64,000 nucleotides of DNA from Pelagadaptatus sp034112445. GTDB lineage: Bacteria; Pseudomonadota; Gammaproteobacteria; Pseudomonadales; Cellvibrionaceae. A model generated the notes under the pieces. That model saw only the letters and a list, made by a program, of their open reading frames with translations. It made no database searches and had not been told where the DNA came from. Positions within the stretch are counted from its first letter, which is position 1. Each line of letters begins with the position of its first letter. A program made the translations under genes and the position numbers. Shown here one piece after another: positions 50,983-60,374 of the stretch. The DNA lies in assembly GCA_034112445.1 (NCBI GenBank), contig JAWUVI010000019.1, positions 1-64,000 on the forward strand, given 5' to 3'.

Positions 50983-52365
50983 ATGTTATCCAAACGCCTC
51001 TCTATACTTTTATTGTCGAGTGCTCTCACATTCAATGCCAGCGCAGAAACATTGAAAGACATTTACTCATTATCACTGGATAACGACCCGCAGCTCCGAG
51101 CCGATGCCGCCGCTTATCGCGCAGGTAAAGAAGCACTTACTCTTGGTCGAGCAAACTTGCTACCGCAAATAACTGCTCAAGCTATTTATTCGCAAACGGA
51201 GCAAGACAGCGTCCAAGCTTTAGTAGCCGGTCAAGCCCCTCAGAAGATCGGTGTCGAATCGGAAAACTCTACTTATTCGGCCACATTAACTCAGCCGCTA
51301 TTCAATATGGCAGCTTGGTTTGGCTACCAACAAGGTAAGTCATTAAGTCAACTTGCAGAGTCCCAGTTCAGCGCAGCACAACAGAATCTCATTATTAGAA
51401 GCTCAGAGGCTTATTTCAATGTCTTGCGCGGTATAGACAATATGGAAACCGCTCAATCGGAAGAAAAAGCCCTGCACCATCAGCTGGAACAAACTCGCCA
51501 ACGTTTCGAGGTGGGCCTAACCGCCATCACTGATGTGCATGAAGCCCAAGCCGCTTATGACAACGCCACAGCCATAACCTTGGGAGCAAGAGGGCAACTG
51601 GGCATTGCCTTTGAAGAACTGGAAGTCTTAACCGGTCAAAATCACGAAGCTGTTGCTCCTTTGGTTAACTCATTCCCGGTTCTTAATCCAGTACCGGCCA
51701 CCCGTGAAGATTGGGTAGAGACATCACTGCAAAACAACTATGACTTGAAAATTGCTAAGCACAACGCCAAAGCATCTAAAAGCAATGCTCGCTCAAAAGC
51801 GTCTAACCATCTTCCTACAGTTACCGCGCTAGTAACTTATACCGATATGAATGACACTAACACTGATCTATTTGGAGCCCCTATCAGTAGTAATGACTCT
51901 CGCTCTTACGATGGCACCACAGTAGCCGTTCAGCTAGACATTCCACTTTTTACCGGTCTTCGTGCATCAGGCGAGCGACGCCAAGCCTACGCGCAACAAA
52001 ATCAAGCCCAAGAGATTTATAACAAAACCCAGCGTAATATCATTCAAGCCTCAAGAGCGCTGCACTTATCGGTTGTAACAGGTGTTGCTCAGGTTAAGGC
52101 TCGTCAACAAGCCATTAAGTCTAACCAGAGCGCATTAGAAGCCACTCAGGCAGGCTATGAAGTAGGCACACGTAATTTAGTGGATGTATTGATTGCCCAG
52201 CGTAATTTATTCAGCGCTAAGCGTAACTTTGATAACACCCGCTATGACTACATCATCAACATGCTGAAGCTTAAAGAAGTTGCAGGCAACTTAACCCCAG
52301 AAGATATTCTTAAACTTGATGAGTGGCTGGATATTAAACATCAGGTTAAGCGCAGCTCGTTTTAA
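50983..52365 (+). CDS. tolC: TolC-family outer-membrane efflux channel
   Basis: 460 residues: signal peptide (about 1-21, cleavage after ASA) and two internally related outer-membrane-efflux halves (about 25-225 and 240-440), with long helices (QLRADAAAYRAGKEALTLGRANLLPQI; ALEATQAGYEVGTRNLVDVLIAQRNLFSAKR) as in TolC. AAGGA lies 7 bases before the ATG. It is divergent from the MFP-RND genes, and the nudF block lies beyond them; in many gammaproteobacteria tolC and nudF are direct divergent neighbours. Confidence 0.95.
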   Translation: MLSKRLSILLLSSALTFNASAETLKDIYSLSLDNDPQLRADAAAYRAGKEALTLGRANLLPQITAQAIYSQTEQDSVQALVAGQAPQKIGVESENSTYSATLTQPLFNMAAWFGYQQGKSLSQLAESQFSAAQQNLIIRSSEAYFNVLRGIDNMETAQSEEKALHHQLEQTRQRFEVGLTAITDVHEAQAAYDNATAITLGARGQLGIAFEELEVLTGQNHEAVAPLVNSFPVLNPVPATREDWVETSLQNNYDLKIAKHNAKASKSNARSKASNHLPTVTALVTYTDMNDTNTDLFGAPISSNDSRSYDGTTVAVQLDIPLFTGLRASGERRQAYAQQNQAQEIYNKTQRNIIQASRALHLSVVTGVAQVKARQQAIKSNQSALEATQAGYEVGTRNLVDVLIAQRNLFSAKRNFDNTRYDYIINMLKLKEVAGNLTPEDILKLDEWLDIKHQVKRSSF

Positions 52366-53631
52366 TCATAAAACCTGATCAATAAGCTGCAAAAGGCGCT
52401 CTAGGGCGCCTTTATTTTGCGCGGCCACTTTATAGGCTCTTTGTCCCATTTCATTTGCGGCTTCACTATCAGCCAATAAATCACAAACCTCAGCCGCCAA
52501 CTCTAATGGTGATTCAACCACCACCATGCCATTTTCCTGTAGCAACAAATCAGACACTTCAGCAAAGTTAAATAAACTTGGGCCACTCAGTAAAGGCTTA
52601 GCCCAAACCGCAGGTTCAATTAGATTATGTCCACCTGTCTCCACCCAGCTGCCTCCCATAAAACAAATGTCGCACGCTCCTAGCAAGGCCATCATTTCAC
52701 CCATGGTGTCACCAATAACAACCTGAGTATTATCGGCAACATCATCAGCCAAGCTGTGCTTTTGTACCCTGAAGTCTTTAGATGCCAAATCTGTGACGCG
52801 TTGGAAACGCTCAGGGTGGCGCGGAACAACCACCAATAGTAGGTTAGGGTGTGTTTTTATGATCGTTTCAAAAGCGCTCAACACCAATTCATCTTCGCCT
52901 TCATGAGTGCTGGCGGCTAGCAGTACGGGGCGCTGATGCCCACCCTGCCAGCGAGCGCGATACAGCTCTGCCTGACTTTGAACGTCTGGGCTAATAACGA
53001 TATCAAACTTTATGCTGCCGGTTACTTTTACCTTACGGCTATCGGCGCCAATACGGATCAAACGCTCGGCGTCATTTTTATTCTGCGCTGCAATAGCCGT
53101 AACACAAGACAGCATTTGAGCCGATAAACCACTAAAGCGCAGATAACCCCGAGCCGATTTTTCAGACATGCGAGCATTGGCCACCACCACCGGGATACCT
53201 CGCTTATGACAGCCACGCAAGATATTTGGCCACAATTCAGTTTCCATAATTATTGCCAGATCTGGCTGAGTACGCGTCAAAAATCGGTTGACGCAGTCGG
53301 GTAGGTCATAGGGAACATACACATGAAAAACACTGTCACCCAAACTGGCCGTAACTCTCTCTGAGCCTGTGGGTGTCATGGTGGTAACCACCAAATCATG
53401 CGCCGGATAACGCTCTTGCAAGGCTTTAATCATGGGCAACGCTGCTAGGGTTTCACCAACGGATACGGAATGAATCCAAATGGCTTTTTTACCCTTAGCT
53501 CGAGCGGGAAATAGCCCAAAACGCTCATTCCATCGTTGCCCATAAGCCGAAGCCGATCGCGCCCGCCACAATAACCGAATAAAAATCAGTGGTACGGCCA
53601 AATAAAAACACAGGGTATAAAATAGACGCAT
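52366..53631 (-). CDS. waaA: 3-deoxy-D-manno-octulosonic acid transferase WaaA
   Basis: WaaA (KdtA) transfers Kdo from CMP-Kdo to lipid IVA in the inner membrane. The 421-residue GT30 protein has an N-terminal membrane helix (about 3-22), the catalytic Glu60 in IHSVSVGE, MTPTGSERV, METELWPNIL, VNARMSEKSARGY and GGSWVETGGHNLIEP. It needs CMP-Kdo; a KdsB-like gene is found 8 kb away, in a different cluster. Confidence 0.96.
   Translation of the reverse strand: MRLFYTLCFYLAVPLIFIRLLWRARSASAYGQRWNERFGLFPARAKGKKAIWIHSVSVGETLAALPMIKALQERYPAHDLVVTTMTPTGSERVTASLGDSVFHVYVPYDLPDCVNRFLTRTQPDLAIIMETELWPNILRGCHKRGIPVVVANARMSEKSARGYLRFSGLSAQMLSCVTAIAAQNKNDAERLIRIGADSRKVKVTGSIKFDIVISPDVQSQAELYRARWQGGHQRPVLLAASTHEGEDELVLSAFETIIKTHPNLLLVVVPRHPERFQRVTDLASKDFRVQKHSLADDVADNTQVVIGDTMGEMMALLGACDICFMGGSWVETGGHNLIEPAVWAKPLLSGPSLFNFAEVSDLLLQENGMVVVESPLELAAEVCDLLADSEAANEMGQRAYKVAAQNKGALERLLQLIDQVL
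52392..52417 (+). terminator. tolC terminator located inside the waaA coding end
   Basis: AAAGGCGC (52392-52399) pairs with GCGCCTTT (52406-52413) around TCTAGG, followed by ATTTTG. tolC and waaA are convergent with stop codons directly adjacent (52365/52366), so the hairpin is encoded within the last codons of waaA. Confidence 0.7.
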
Positions 53632-53722
53632 AAAGCTCTCAAGAATAAATCATCATCGCGACAAGCAGTAATTAGTTTATAATCTTATCTTATACACACC
53701 AGCCAATACATGAATTTATCCT

Positions 53723-54967
53723 ATGCCCCAAACAACTCAAACTATTCATCTCGATATTGCCGTTATTGGTGGAGGTATAGCCGGTTTATGGTTATTAAAT
53801 CGGCTCAAAAATGAAGGGTATAATTGTTCCTTATTTGAAAGCAAAGCACTGGGCAGCGATCAATCTGTAGCGTCTCAAGGCATGATTCATGGCGGCATTA
53901 AATACACCTTGAGCGGCACCCTAACCGGCGCCTCTGAAGCCATTGCCGACATGCCCATCTATTGGCAAAACTGTTTAGCAGGCAAAGGCAATGTCGATTT
54001 AAGCCAGGCCGACGTATTAAGTGATCATTTTTATATGTGGTCTAGCGCCAGTGCTGCTGCCAAGCTCACCACTTTTTTTGCCAGCAAAGCCACACGTGGT
54101 CGAGTTGATAAAGTCAGCGCTACAGATCGTCCGGCTATATTTCAAAACCCTGAGTTTAAAGGTCGACTGTATAAATTGGTTGATATGGTATTGGATGTTC
54201 CCAGCGTAGTCAGCACGCTGGCCAACAACGCCCAAGGCAATACTTTTTTATTACCGACAGACCAACAAAATTGGCAGCGCAGTGAAAATGGTGAAGTGTC
54301 ACTTACCTTTACCTCCAACAATCAACACGTTGAGATTAAAGCCAAACAATTTATTTTTACTGCAGGCAAAGGCAACGGCGAGCTACTGAATCAATTGGGC
54401 GCAGAAAAACCTGCGATGCAATTACGACCCTTGCAGCAGGTGATTGTTAAGCATGACTACCCCCACCCATTTTATGGCCACTGTTTGGGCACGGACAAAA
54501 CACCACGTTTAACCATTTCCAGCCATAGAACGGAAGACGGTAAATGGGCATGGTACTTAGGCGGCTCATTGTCAGAGAAAGGCGCCAGCCAATCAACCGA
54601 AGAAGTGATTCAATGCGCCAAAGATGAATTAGGTAAGTTAATGCCATGGGTTGATTTATCGAAAGCCGAATGGATGTCACTGCCTATAGATAGAGCCGAG
54701 CCCAAGCAAAAAAATCTTATGCGCCCCGACAATGCGTTTGTTGATTCATTAAACCAGTGCTCCAATGCTTTAGTCGCTTGGCCGACCAAATTAACATTAG
54801 CGCCCAATCTTGCCGATGCCACTTTATCCTTACTAAACAAAAAAGAAATCAGCCCATCAGCAAGCTCTAGCACTGCATTGATTGCCGAACATTTAATTCA
54901 AGCTCCTATTGCCAAATCGCCTTGGGATCTTTTCCCCAAACAAACAGATACCCCCTCAATAGCATGA
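53723..54967 (+). CDS. FAD-dependent oxidoreductase (DAO family)
   Basis: 414 residues with the dinucleotide motif VIGGGIAGLWLLNRL (14-28) and FESKALGSDQSVASQGMIHGGIKYTLSG, which resembles glycine oxidase/glycerol-3-phosphate dehydrogenase-like proteins. The substrate is unknown. It shares an ATGA overlap with the aldo/keto reductase gene, a pair also found next to waaA in Pseudomonas-type genomes. Confidence 0.87.
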   Translation: MPQTTQTIHLDIAVIGGGIAGLWLLNRLKNEGYNCSLFESKALGSDQSVASQGMIHGGIKYTLSGTLTGASEAIADMPIYWQNCLAGKGNVDLSQADVLSDHFYMWSSASAAAKLTTFFASKATRGRVDKVSATDRPAIFQNPEFKGRLYKLVDMVLDVPSVVSTLANNAQGNTFLLPTDQQNWQRSENGEVSLTFTSNNQHVEIKAKQFIFTAGKGNGELLNQLGAEKPAMQLRPLQQVIVKHDYPHPFYGHCLGTDKTPRLTISSHRTEDGKWAWYLGGSLSEKGASQSTEEVIQCAKDELGKLMPWVDLSKAEWMSLPIDRAEPKQKNLMRPDNAFVDSLNQCSNALVAWPTKLTLAPNLADATLSLLNKKEISPSASSSTALIAEHLIQAPIAKSPWDLFPKQTDTPSIA

Positions 54968-55776
54968 ACCTACAAAAGTATTTACGTCCTATTGCTGACA
55001 CTGACATCCACATAAGTCCAATTGGGCTCGGAACTGTCAAGTTGGGGCGCAACCAAGGCGTGAAATACCCAACAGATTTTAAGTTGCCAGACGATAAACA
55101 GGCGGCCGACTTAATTGCGTGCGCCAAAGATATAGGTATTAATTTTATTGATACCGCACCGGCTTATGGCATCAGCGAACAACGACTGGGTAAACTGCTT
55201 AAAGGTCAAATTAACGACTGGGTAATCTGCTCTAAAGTTGGCGAAGAATTTAACGATGGAGAATCGAGTTTTGATTTTTCCCCTGAACATACGCGCTACA
55301 GCATTGAGCGCAGCTTGCAGCGCTTACACACCGACTGTATAGACATGGTACTAATTCACTCTGATGGTAACGACTTGGACATCATTAATCGTTTCGGCAC
55401 ACTCGATGCCCTAGCCGAGCTAAAACAACTAGGCTTAATCCGAGCCTATGGCATGTCAACCAAAACCATTGAAGGCGGGCTGCTCGCCGCACAAAAGTCC
55501 GACTGTGTGATGCTTACTTACAATCTTAATCACAAAGAAGAAAAGCCCATCCTTGATTACTGCGCACAACACAACAAAGCTGCATTAATAAAAAAAGCAC
55601 TCGCCAGTGGCCATATAACTCAGCAACAAGGTGATCCCGTACAAGCCAGCATGGATTTTATTTTTTCCCACCCGGGCAGTACCAGCGCTATTATTGGCAC
55701 TATTAACCAAAGCCATTTACGCGACAACATAGATAAAGCGATTATTGCACTGAACAAAAACAGAACGGATAAATGA
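54964..55776 (+). CDS. Aldo/keto reductase
   Basis: 270 residues from the ATG at 54964, which overlaps the preceding stop as ATGA; a frame extended 14 codons upstream would lie inside that gene. The TIM-barrel has IGLGTVKLGRNQG, the catalytic Asp and Tyr in FIDTAPAYGISEQRLG, Lys in VICSKVGEEF and His in MVLIHSDGND, so the tetrad is complete. NADPH-dependent carbonyl reduction is likely; substrate unknown. Confidence 0.9.
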   Translation: MNLQKYLRPIADTDIHISPIGLGTVKLGRNQGVKYPTDFKLPDDKQAADLIACAKDIGINFIDTAPAYGISEQRLGKLLKGQINDWVICSKVGEEFNDGESSFDFSPEHTRYSIERSLQRLHTDCIDMVLIHSDGNDLDIINRFGTLDALAELKQLGLIRAYGMSTKTIEGGLLAAQKSDCVMLTYNLNHKEEKPILDYCAQHNKAALIKKALASGHITQQQGDPVQASMDFIFSHPGSTSAIIGTINQSHLRDNIDKAIIALNKNRTDK

Positions 55777-55783
55777 GACGCCT

Positions 55784-56434
55784 GTGAAGACCATTGAAAT
55801 AGATCAATTACAAAAATTAATCGACTCGGGAAAAATTCTTGAAGAGGATGGTTTTGGCGTAAAAGTGGTTCGACTTACCGATGACCGCTACTTAAAAATA
55901 TTTAATCACCGCCCCGGCATGAGCATGGGAAAAATATTTTCACGCGCCAAACAATTTGCCAACAACGCCAAAAAACTCAAACAACGCGGCATCATTACCG
56001 TTGGTATATTAGAGTTATTTCGCACCAAAAACCCCACTCGAGACTGCGTTATTTATCATGGCGTTCCGGGTGAAACTGTTCGTGACGCCTTAAAACAAAA
56101 CCCTAAAGACCCAGAGTTCTCAAAACAACTGGGGGCATACATCGCACAGCTTCACGACGCCGGCGTTATGTTTCGCTCACTGCATTTTGGCAACATTGTG
56201 CAGCTGCCTGATGGAGAGTTGGGACTCATTGATATTGCCGACATGCGAGTGAATGTTTTTCAGTTGAATATGTGGCAGAGGAAAAGGAATGTCTTGCATG
56301 TTTTTAGGTATGCAAAAGATATCGAAAGCATCGAATTAGAGAAATTTGTTGAAGGTTATTCTTGTACGCCTAAAAATATAGTATTTACACACGAAGATAT
56401 TTTAAATATTTTATCATCGCAAACTAGCCGATAA
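55784..56434 (+). CDS. Kinase-fold protein of the LPS-kinase/'toluene tolerance' group
   Basis: 216 residues starting at GTG 55784, 7 bases after the reductase stop. It resembles small Rio/InaA-like kinases: VKVVRLTDDRYLKIFNHRPG (nucleotide Lys region), IYHGVPGETVRDAL (hinge), FRSLHFGNIV (catalytic loop) and LGLIDIADMR (metal loop). The catalytic Asp of DLHxxN kinases is Ser here, which I believe is normal for this group. Location beside LPS core genes suggests a role in sugar or lipid phosphorylation, but activity is uncertain. Confidence 0.75.
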   Translation: MKTIEIDQLQKLIDSGKILEEDGFGVKVVRLTDDRYLKIFNHRPGMSMGKIFSRAKQFANNAKKLKQRGIITVGILELFRTKNPTRDCVIYHGVPGETVRDALKQNPKDPEFSKQLGAYIAQLHDAGVMFRSLHFGNIVQLPDGELGLIDIADMRVNVFQLNMWQRKRNVLHVFRYAKDIESIELEKFVEGYSCTPKNIVFTHEDILNILSSQTSR

Positions 56435-56437
56435 GTA

Positions 56438-56965
56438 CTAGCAAGGGCGTACAACCAAATCCTTACTAGAATACACTACGCTATCTGATGGGATATTCTT
56501 ATTCACAAAACTCATTGCTCCTATCTTTACCCTGTCCCCAATATTTATGCCTGAGCCAATAATACAACTCCCTGCACCAATATTGACATTATCACCCAGC
56601 ACTATAGGTTCTTTACTTTTATAATCAGTCCCAATTGTACAGTTTTGCCGAATCACAAAATTCTTCCCTATCTTGGTATTTTTTGTGATTACAATGCCTA
56701 GACCGTGCCCAATAACCAATCCCTCGCCAATTTCCGCACCAAGCATAATCTCTATGCTATGCCGCCTGATCAAACTGTTATTGATAAATTTGGAAATTGA
56801 TTTCAGAAAACCTTTTTTTGCATGAAGTTTATTTGCCACCCTCCACCAAAAAAGATAATGACAAAGCCTGCTTCTGCGAACTCTACGAAAAACTTTAAAC
56901 CAAGAAAAAGCTTTCTCTTTTCCTCCAATGATTTCTGCATGAAAGTAATCTTTAAGTGTTGTCAT
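56438..56965 (-). CDS. Hexapeptide-repeat acetyltransferase (serine acetyltransferase-like)
   Basis: 175 residues. The first 60 are helical and basic; residues about 65-170 form a left-handed beta helix from hexapeptide repeats (IMLGAEIGEGLVIGHGLGIVI, IVLGDNVNIGAGSCIIGSGINIGDRVKIGAMSFV). It looks like the CysE-related acetyltransferases of polysaccharide loci and could acetylate an LPS sugar. It follows hldE by 6 bases on the same strand. Confidence 0.87.
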   Translation of the reverse strand: MTTLKDYFHAEIIGGKEKAFSWFKVFRRVRRSRLCHYLFWWRVANKLHAKKGFLKSISKFINNSLIRRHSIEIMLGAEIGEGLVIGHGLGIVITKNTKIGKNFVIRQNCTIGTDYKSKEPIVLGDNVNIGAGSCIIGSGINIGDRVKIGAMSFVNKNIPSDSVVYSSKDLVVRPC

Positions 56966-56971
56966 GTAAAT

Positions 56972-58396
56972 CTACTTACTCTTTATTTTTGCAACAATCG
57001 CCGTAGTTGAACAGTCATCAAAGAAGCTCAGCACTTTAACTTCACCGCCATTGGCTTTGACAATCTCCCAGCCAACAACTTCGTCTTCTGTATAGTCTCC
57101 GCCTTTAACCAAGACATCCGGCTTAATAATGTTTAATAAACGCTCGGGGGTGTCGTCATCAAAATCGACCACCCAATCAACTGACTCAAGCCCTGAAAGA
57201 ACTGCCATTCGGCGATCCACAGGGTTAATAGGGCGCTCCTCTCCTTTAAGTCTTTTAACCGACGCATCACTGTTAATAGCAACAACCAAGCGATCACCCA
57301 GACTTCTAGTGTCTTCTAAATAACCCACATGCCCTGCATGAATAATGTCAAAACAACCATTCGTGAAAACGATTTTTTCACCATGAGCACGGGCATCTTC
57401 CAGCGCCATAATCAGTTGTTCTTCGGTCATAACTCCGCGTTCCGAGCCTTGCTCAGTCTGAATAGCACGACGTAATTCAGGTCCAGTTATGGTCGCTGTA
57501 CCCAGTTTGGCCACAACAATACCAGCGGCTAAATTTGCCAGCGCTACAGCTTCAGGTAATTCTGCTCCCGCCGCTAACGATGACGCCAATACCGATATCA
57601 CAGTGTCGCCCGCGCCAGTTACATCAAACACTTCTCGAGCTCTGGCAGGTAAATGAAATTCAGGCTGATTAGGGCGCAGCAATGTCATGCCATGCTCACC
57701 ACGAGTAACTAAGAGGGCCGACAAATCCAATGACAGCATCAGCTCCGTGCCTTTCTCTACCAGTTCTGACTCATGCTCGCAGCGGCCTACTATTTCTTCA
57801 AATTCATTCAAATTAGGTGTTAGTAATGTGGCGCCTCGATAACGCTCAAAATCTGTGCCTTTTGGATCAACCAAAACAGGAATATTTAAGTCTCTTGCCG
57901 CCTCAATTAAACTTTGAATGTCCTGCAGAGTGCCTTTAGCGTAATCAGATAATATGACTGCACCCATCATGGGTAGAAGTTTCTTAGCTTTTTCAACAAA
58001 GTCAGCGCTATCTACTGAGGTAAAATTTTCTTCAAAATCCATACGCAGCAGTTGTTGATGACGACTGATAACTCGCAGCTTGGTAATGGTTGGCTTTTCA
58101 TCAGAAACTTGAAAATCAGTATGAATCCCAACTGATTCCAACCGAGATCGCAAACTATCTCCAGCCTCATCTCGACCAACCACGCTAATCAATGAAGCAC
58201 CGGAACCAAGAGCCGCGATATTCAACGCTACGTTGCCCGCGCCACCTGGACGATCTTCAATTTGATCGACCTTCACCACAGGCACAGGCGCTTCAGGAGA
58301 GATACGTGAAGTGCCGCCATGCCAATAGCGATCAAGCATAACGTCGCCAATAACAAGCACTTGAGATTGATTATAACGGGGCATGGTGAGCTGCAT
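56972..58396 (-). CDS. hldE: Bifunctional heptose kinase / adenylyltransferase HldE
   Basis: HldE phosphorylates heptose-7-phosphate at C1 and then adenylates heptose-1-phosphate, making ADP-heptose for the LPS core. The 474 residues have a ribokinase-type N-terminal domain (about 10-320: RPGGAGNVALNIAALG, DVTGAGDTVISVLA) and a cytidylyltransferase-like C-terminal domain (about 340-474: TNGCFDIIHAGHVGYLE, INSDASVKRLKGEERP). Order with msbA is as in Pseudomonas. Confidence 0.97.
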   Translation of the reverse strand: MQLTMPRYNQSQVLVIGDVMLDRYWHGGTSRISPEAPVPVVKVDQIEDRPGGAGNVALNIAALGSGASLISVVGRDEAGDSLRSRLESVGIHTDFQVSDEKPTITKLRVISRHQQLLRMDFEENFTSVDSADFVEKAKKLLPMMGAVILSDYAKGTLQDIQSLIEAARDLNIPVLVDPKGTDFERYRGATLLTPNLNEFEEIVGRCEHESELVEKGTELMLSLDLSALLVTRGEHGMTLLRPNQPEFHLPARAREVFDVTGAGDTVISVLASSLAAGAELPEAVALANLAAGIVVAKLGTATITGPELRRAIQTEQGSERGVMTEEQLIMALEDARAHGEKIVFTNGCFDIIHAGHVGYLEDTRSLGDRLVVAINSDASVKRLKGEERPINPVDRRMAVLSGLESVDWVVDFDDDTPERLLNIIKPDVLVKGGDYTEDEVVGWEIVKANGGEVKVLSFFDDCSTTAIVAKIKSK

Positions 58397-58454
58397 AACA
58401 AACCTTTTGAAAAATATTTATACGTATTCTAACAAGAAATAAGCGATTTACTGA

Positions 58455-60182
58455 TTATTCGCTAAATTGAATATTATGCAGTTTAGCGTAAGCACCCTGT
58501 TTGGCTATCAGCTCATCATGAGTACCGACTTCCTCAATACGGCCATGGGACATAACTACAATTTTATCGGCGTTTTCGATGGTAGATAATCTATGAGCAA
58601 TCACGATGGTGGTTCGGCCTTTCATCAACTCTTCAAGAGCATCTTGAATAGCTCTCTCAGACTCACTGTCTAATGCCGAGGTTGCCTCATCCAAAATAAG
58701 AATAGGAGCATCTTTCAATAAGGCTCGTGCGATTGCCAAGCGCTGCCTTTGGCCGCCTGACAAGCGCGTGCCATCCTCACCTATTAAGGTTTGAAATCCA
58801 TGAGGCATTCTCTCAATAAACTCAACCGCATGAGCCATTTTGGCCGCATGCTCTACATCCTCTTGTGAGGATTCAGACAGGCCACCATAAGCAATATTGC
58901 TAGTCACTGTGTCGTTAAATAAAACAACATCTTGGTTCACCAAAGCAATCTGCTTTCGCAGTGAAGTAAGTGTATAGTCTTTTAAGCTAACGCCATCAAT
59001 TAAAATATCGCCTTCAGAAAAATCATAAAACCGAGGAATCAAGCCAGCCAAGGTTGTTTTGCCGCTACCCGAACTGCCTACTAATGCTATTGTCTCGCCA
59101 GCAGCGATGCTTAAACTCAAGCTATGTAAAACATTGCCATCATTTTGATCATAGGCAAATGAAAGGTTTTGAATGTCTATTTTGCCTTGAACGCGTTCAA
59201 CTTCATGACAACCATCGTCTAACTCAGGATTTTCATCTAACTGCTCAAAAATACTTTGCGCGGCCGCCAAGCCTTTTTGAATAGTGCCGTAGACTTCACT
59301 TAATTGTCGAATGGGCTTTGGAATTAAACCAGCTGCAGTAATATAAGCAATAAAAGCACCTGAACTACTGGTATCCATAAAAGACATTGCTAAAAACACT
59401 AAGGTACCCATTGCCAAGGCAACCAATAATTGCATAACGGGGGTAGCTAGCGCGCTTGTTTTAACCAATTTTAGGCTTTGCTTGAGGTTTTCCTTACTGA
59501 CATTTTCAAAACGCCGCTTCTCATATTCTTCTCCTGAAAAGCTTCGCATCACTCGATAACCTGAAATCATCTCTGAACAAATCTGAGTAATATCACCCAT
59601 AACCACTTGGATTTTACTGGCCAACTTTTTAAGTCGTTTACCCACATAGCTCACTATGAGACCAATGAACGGCGCAATAACCACAAAAACCATGGTTAAC
59701 TTCCAGTCTTTCCAAATAAGATAACTCAGCAAAAATATGACGGTTAATCCTTCACGAATCAAAACTTTTAAAGCTTCAGTAGCCGCGCCCGTAACGCCAT
59801 TCACATTATAAGTAATGCGCGATATCAACTGCCCAGAGTTATTATCATCAAAATATGGTCCCGGTAATGTTGTTAGTTGATTGAACAGTTGCATTCGAAG
59901 TGTATGAACAATGTTAAGAGATACCTTCGCCAAAAAATAGTTGCCTATAAATGACCCGACACCTCTTACAGCAAAAATTCCCATCATCATTAAGGGTATT
60001 ATTACTTTTTGATCTTTATCACCACTTTCAATTGCGTTGATCAAACCTTCCATTACCTGAGCAAGGGCTGGCTGGCTGGCAGAAAAAAGCATAAAGCCAA
60101 AGATACTGAAACCAAACAGAAACCAGTGAGGTCGAAGATAAGTCAAAAGGCGGAAGTAAACCTTCATGTCTGAGGTAGCCAT
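58455..60182 (-). CDS. msbA: Lipid A export ATP-binding/permease protein MsbA
   Basis: MsbA flips lipid A-core across the inner membrane. The 575-residue half-transporter has six membrane helices (about 1-310) and one ABC domain (Walker A GSSGSGKTT, signature LSGGQRQRLAIARAL, LILDEATSALD). It lies 58 bases upstream of hldE on the same strand. lpxK, often next to msbA, is absent. Confidence 0.95.
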   Translation of the reverse strand: MATSDMKVYFRLLTYLRPHWFLFGFSIFGFMLFSASQPALAQVMEGLINAIESGDKDQKVIIPLMMMGIFAVRGVGSFIGNYFLAKVSLNIVHTLRMQLFNQLTTLPGPYFDDNNSGQLISRITYNVNGVTGAATEALKVLIREGLTVIFLLSYLIWKDWKLTMVFVVIAPFIGLIVSYVGKRLKKLASKIQVVMGDITQICSEMISGYRVMRSFSGEEYEKRRFENVSKENLKQSLKLVKTSALATPVMQLLVALAMGTLVFLAMSFMDTSSSGAFIAYITAAGLIPKPIRQLSEVYGTIQKGLAAAQSIFEQLDENPELDDGCHEVERVQGKIDIQNLSFAYDQNDGNVLHSLSLSIAAGETIALVGSSGSGKTTLAGLIPRFYDFSEGDILIDGVSLKDYTLTSLRKQIALVNQDVVLFNDTVTSNIAYGGLSESSQEDVEHAAKMAHAVEFIERMPHGFQTLIGEDGTRLSGGQRQRLAIARALLKDAPILILDEATSALDSESERAIQDALEELMKGRTTIVIAHRLSTIENADKIVVMSHGRIEEVGTHDELIAKQGAYAKLHNIQFSE

Positions 60183-60374
60183 TCCAGATTCTCTATAAAG
60201 TTAATATCCAATATTAGCTTAGGACGATAAATTAAACACTTAACGTGTGCTATTAATCAGGTTCTTTTATGTCAAAATTACACTTTAGAGATATACTGTA
60301 ATTTTAATGATGCATGGTGATTTTCTAACAAGCTAGCATCCCATAAAGAAGCCATTCTTGGAACAGATTCAACA

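Noticed and set aside
56160..56210. The kinase-like protein appearing inactive because the catalytic Asp is Ser.
   Set aside because: The segment FRSLHxGNIV seems to be usual for this family, so it is not evidence of decay in this gene.
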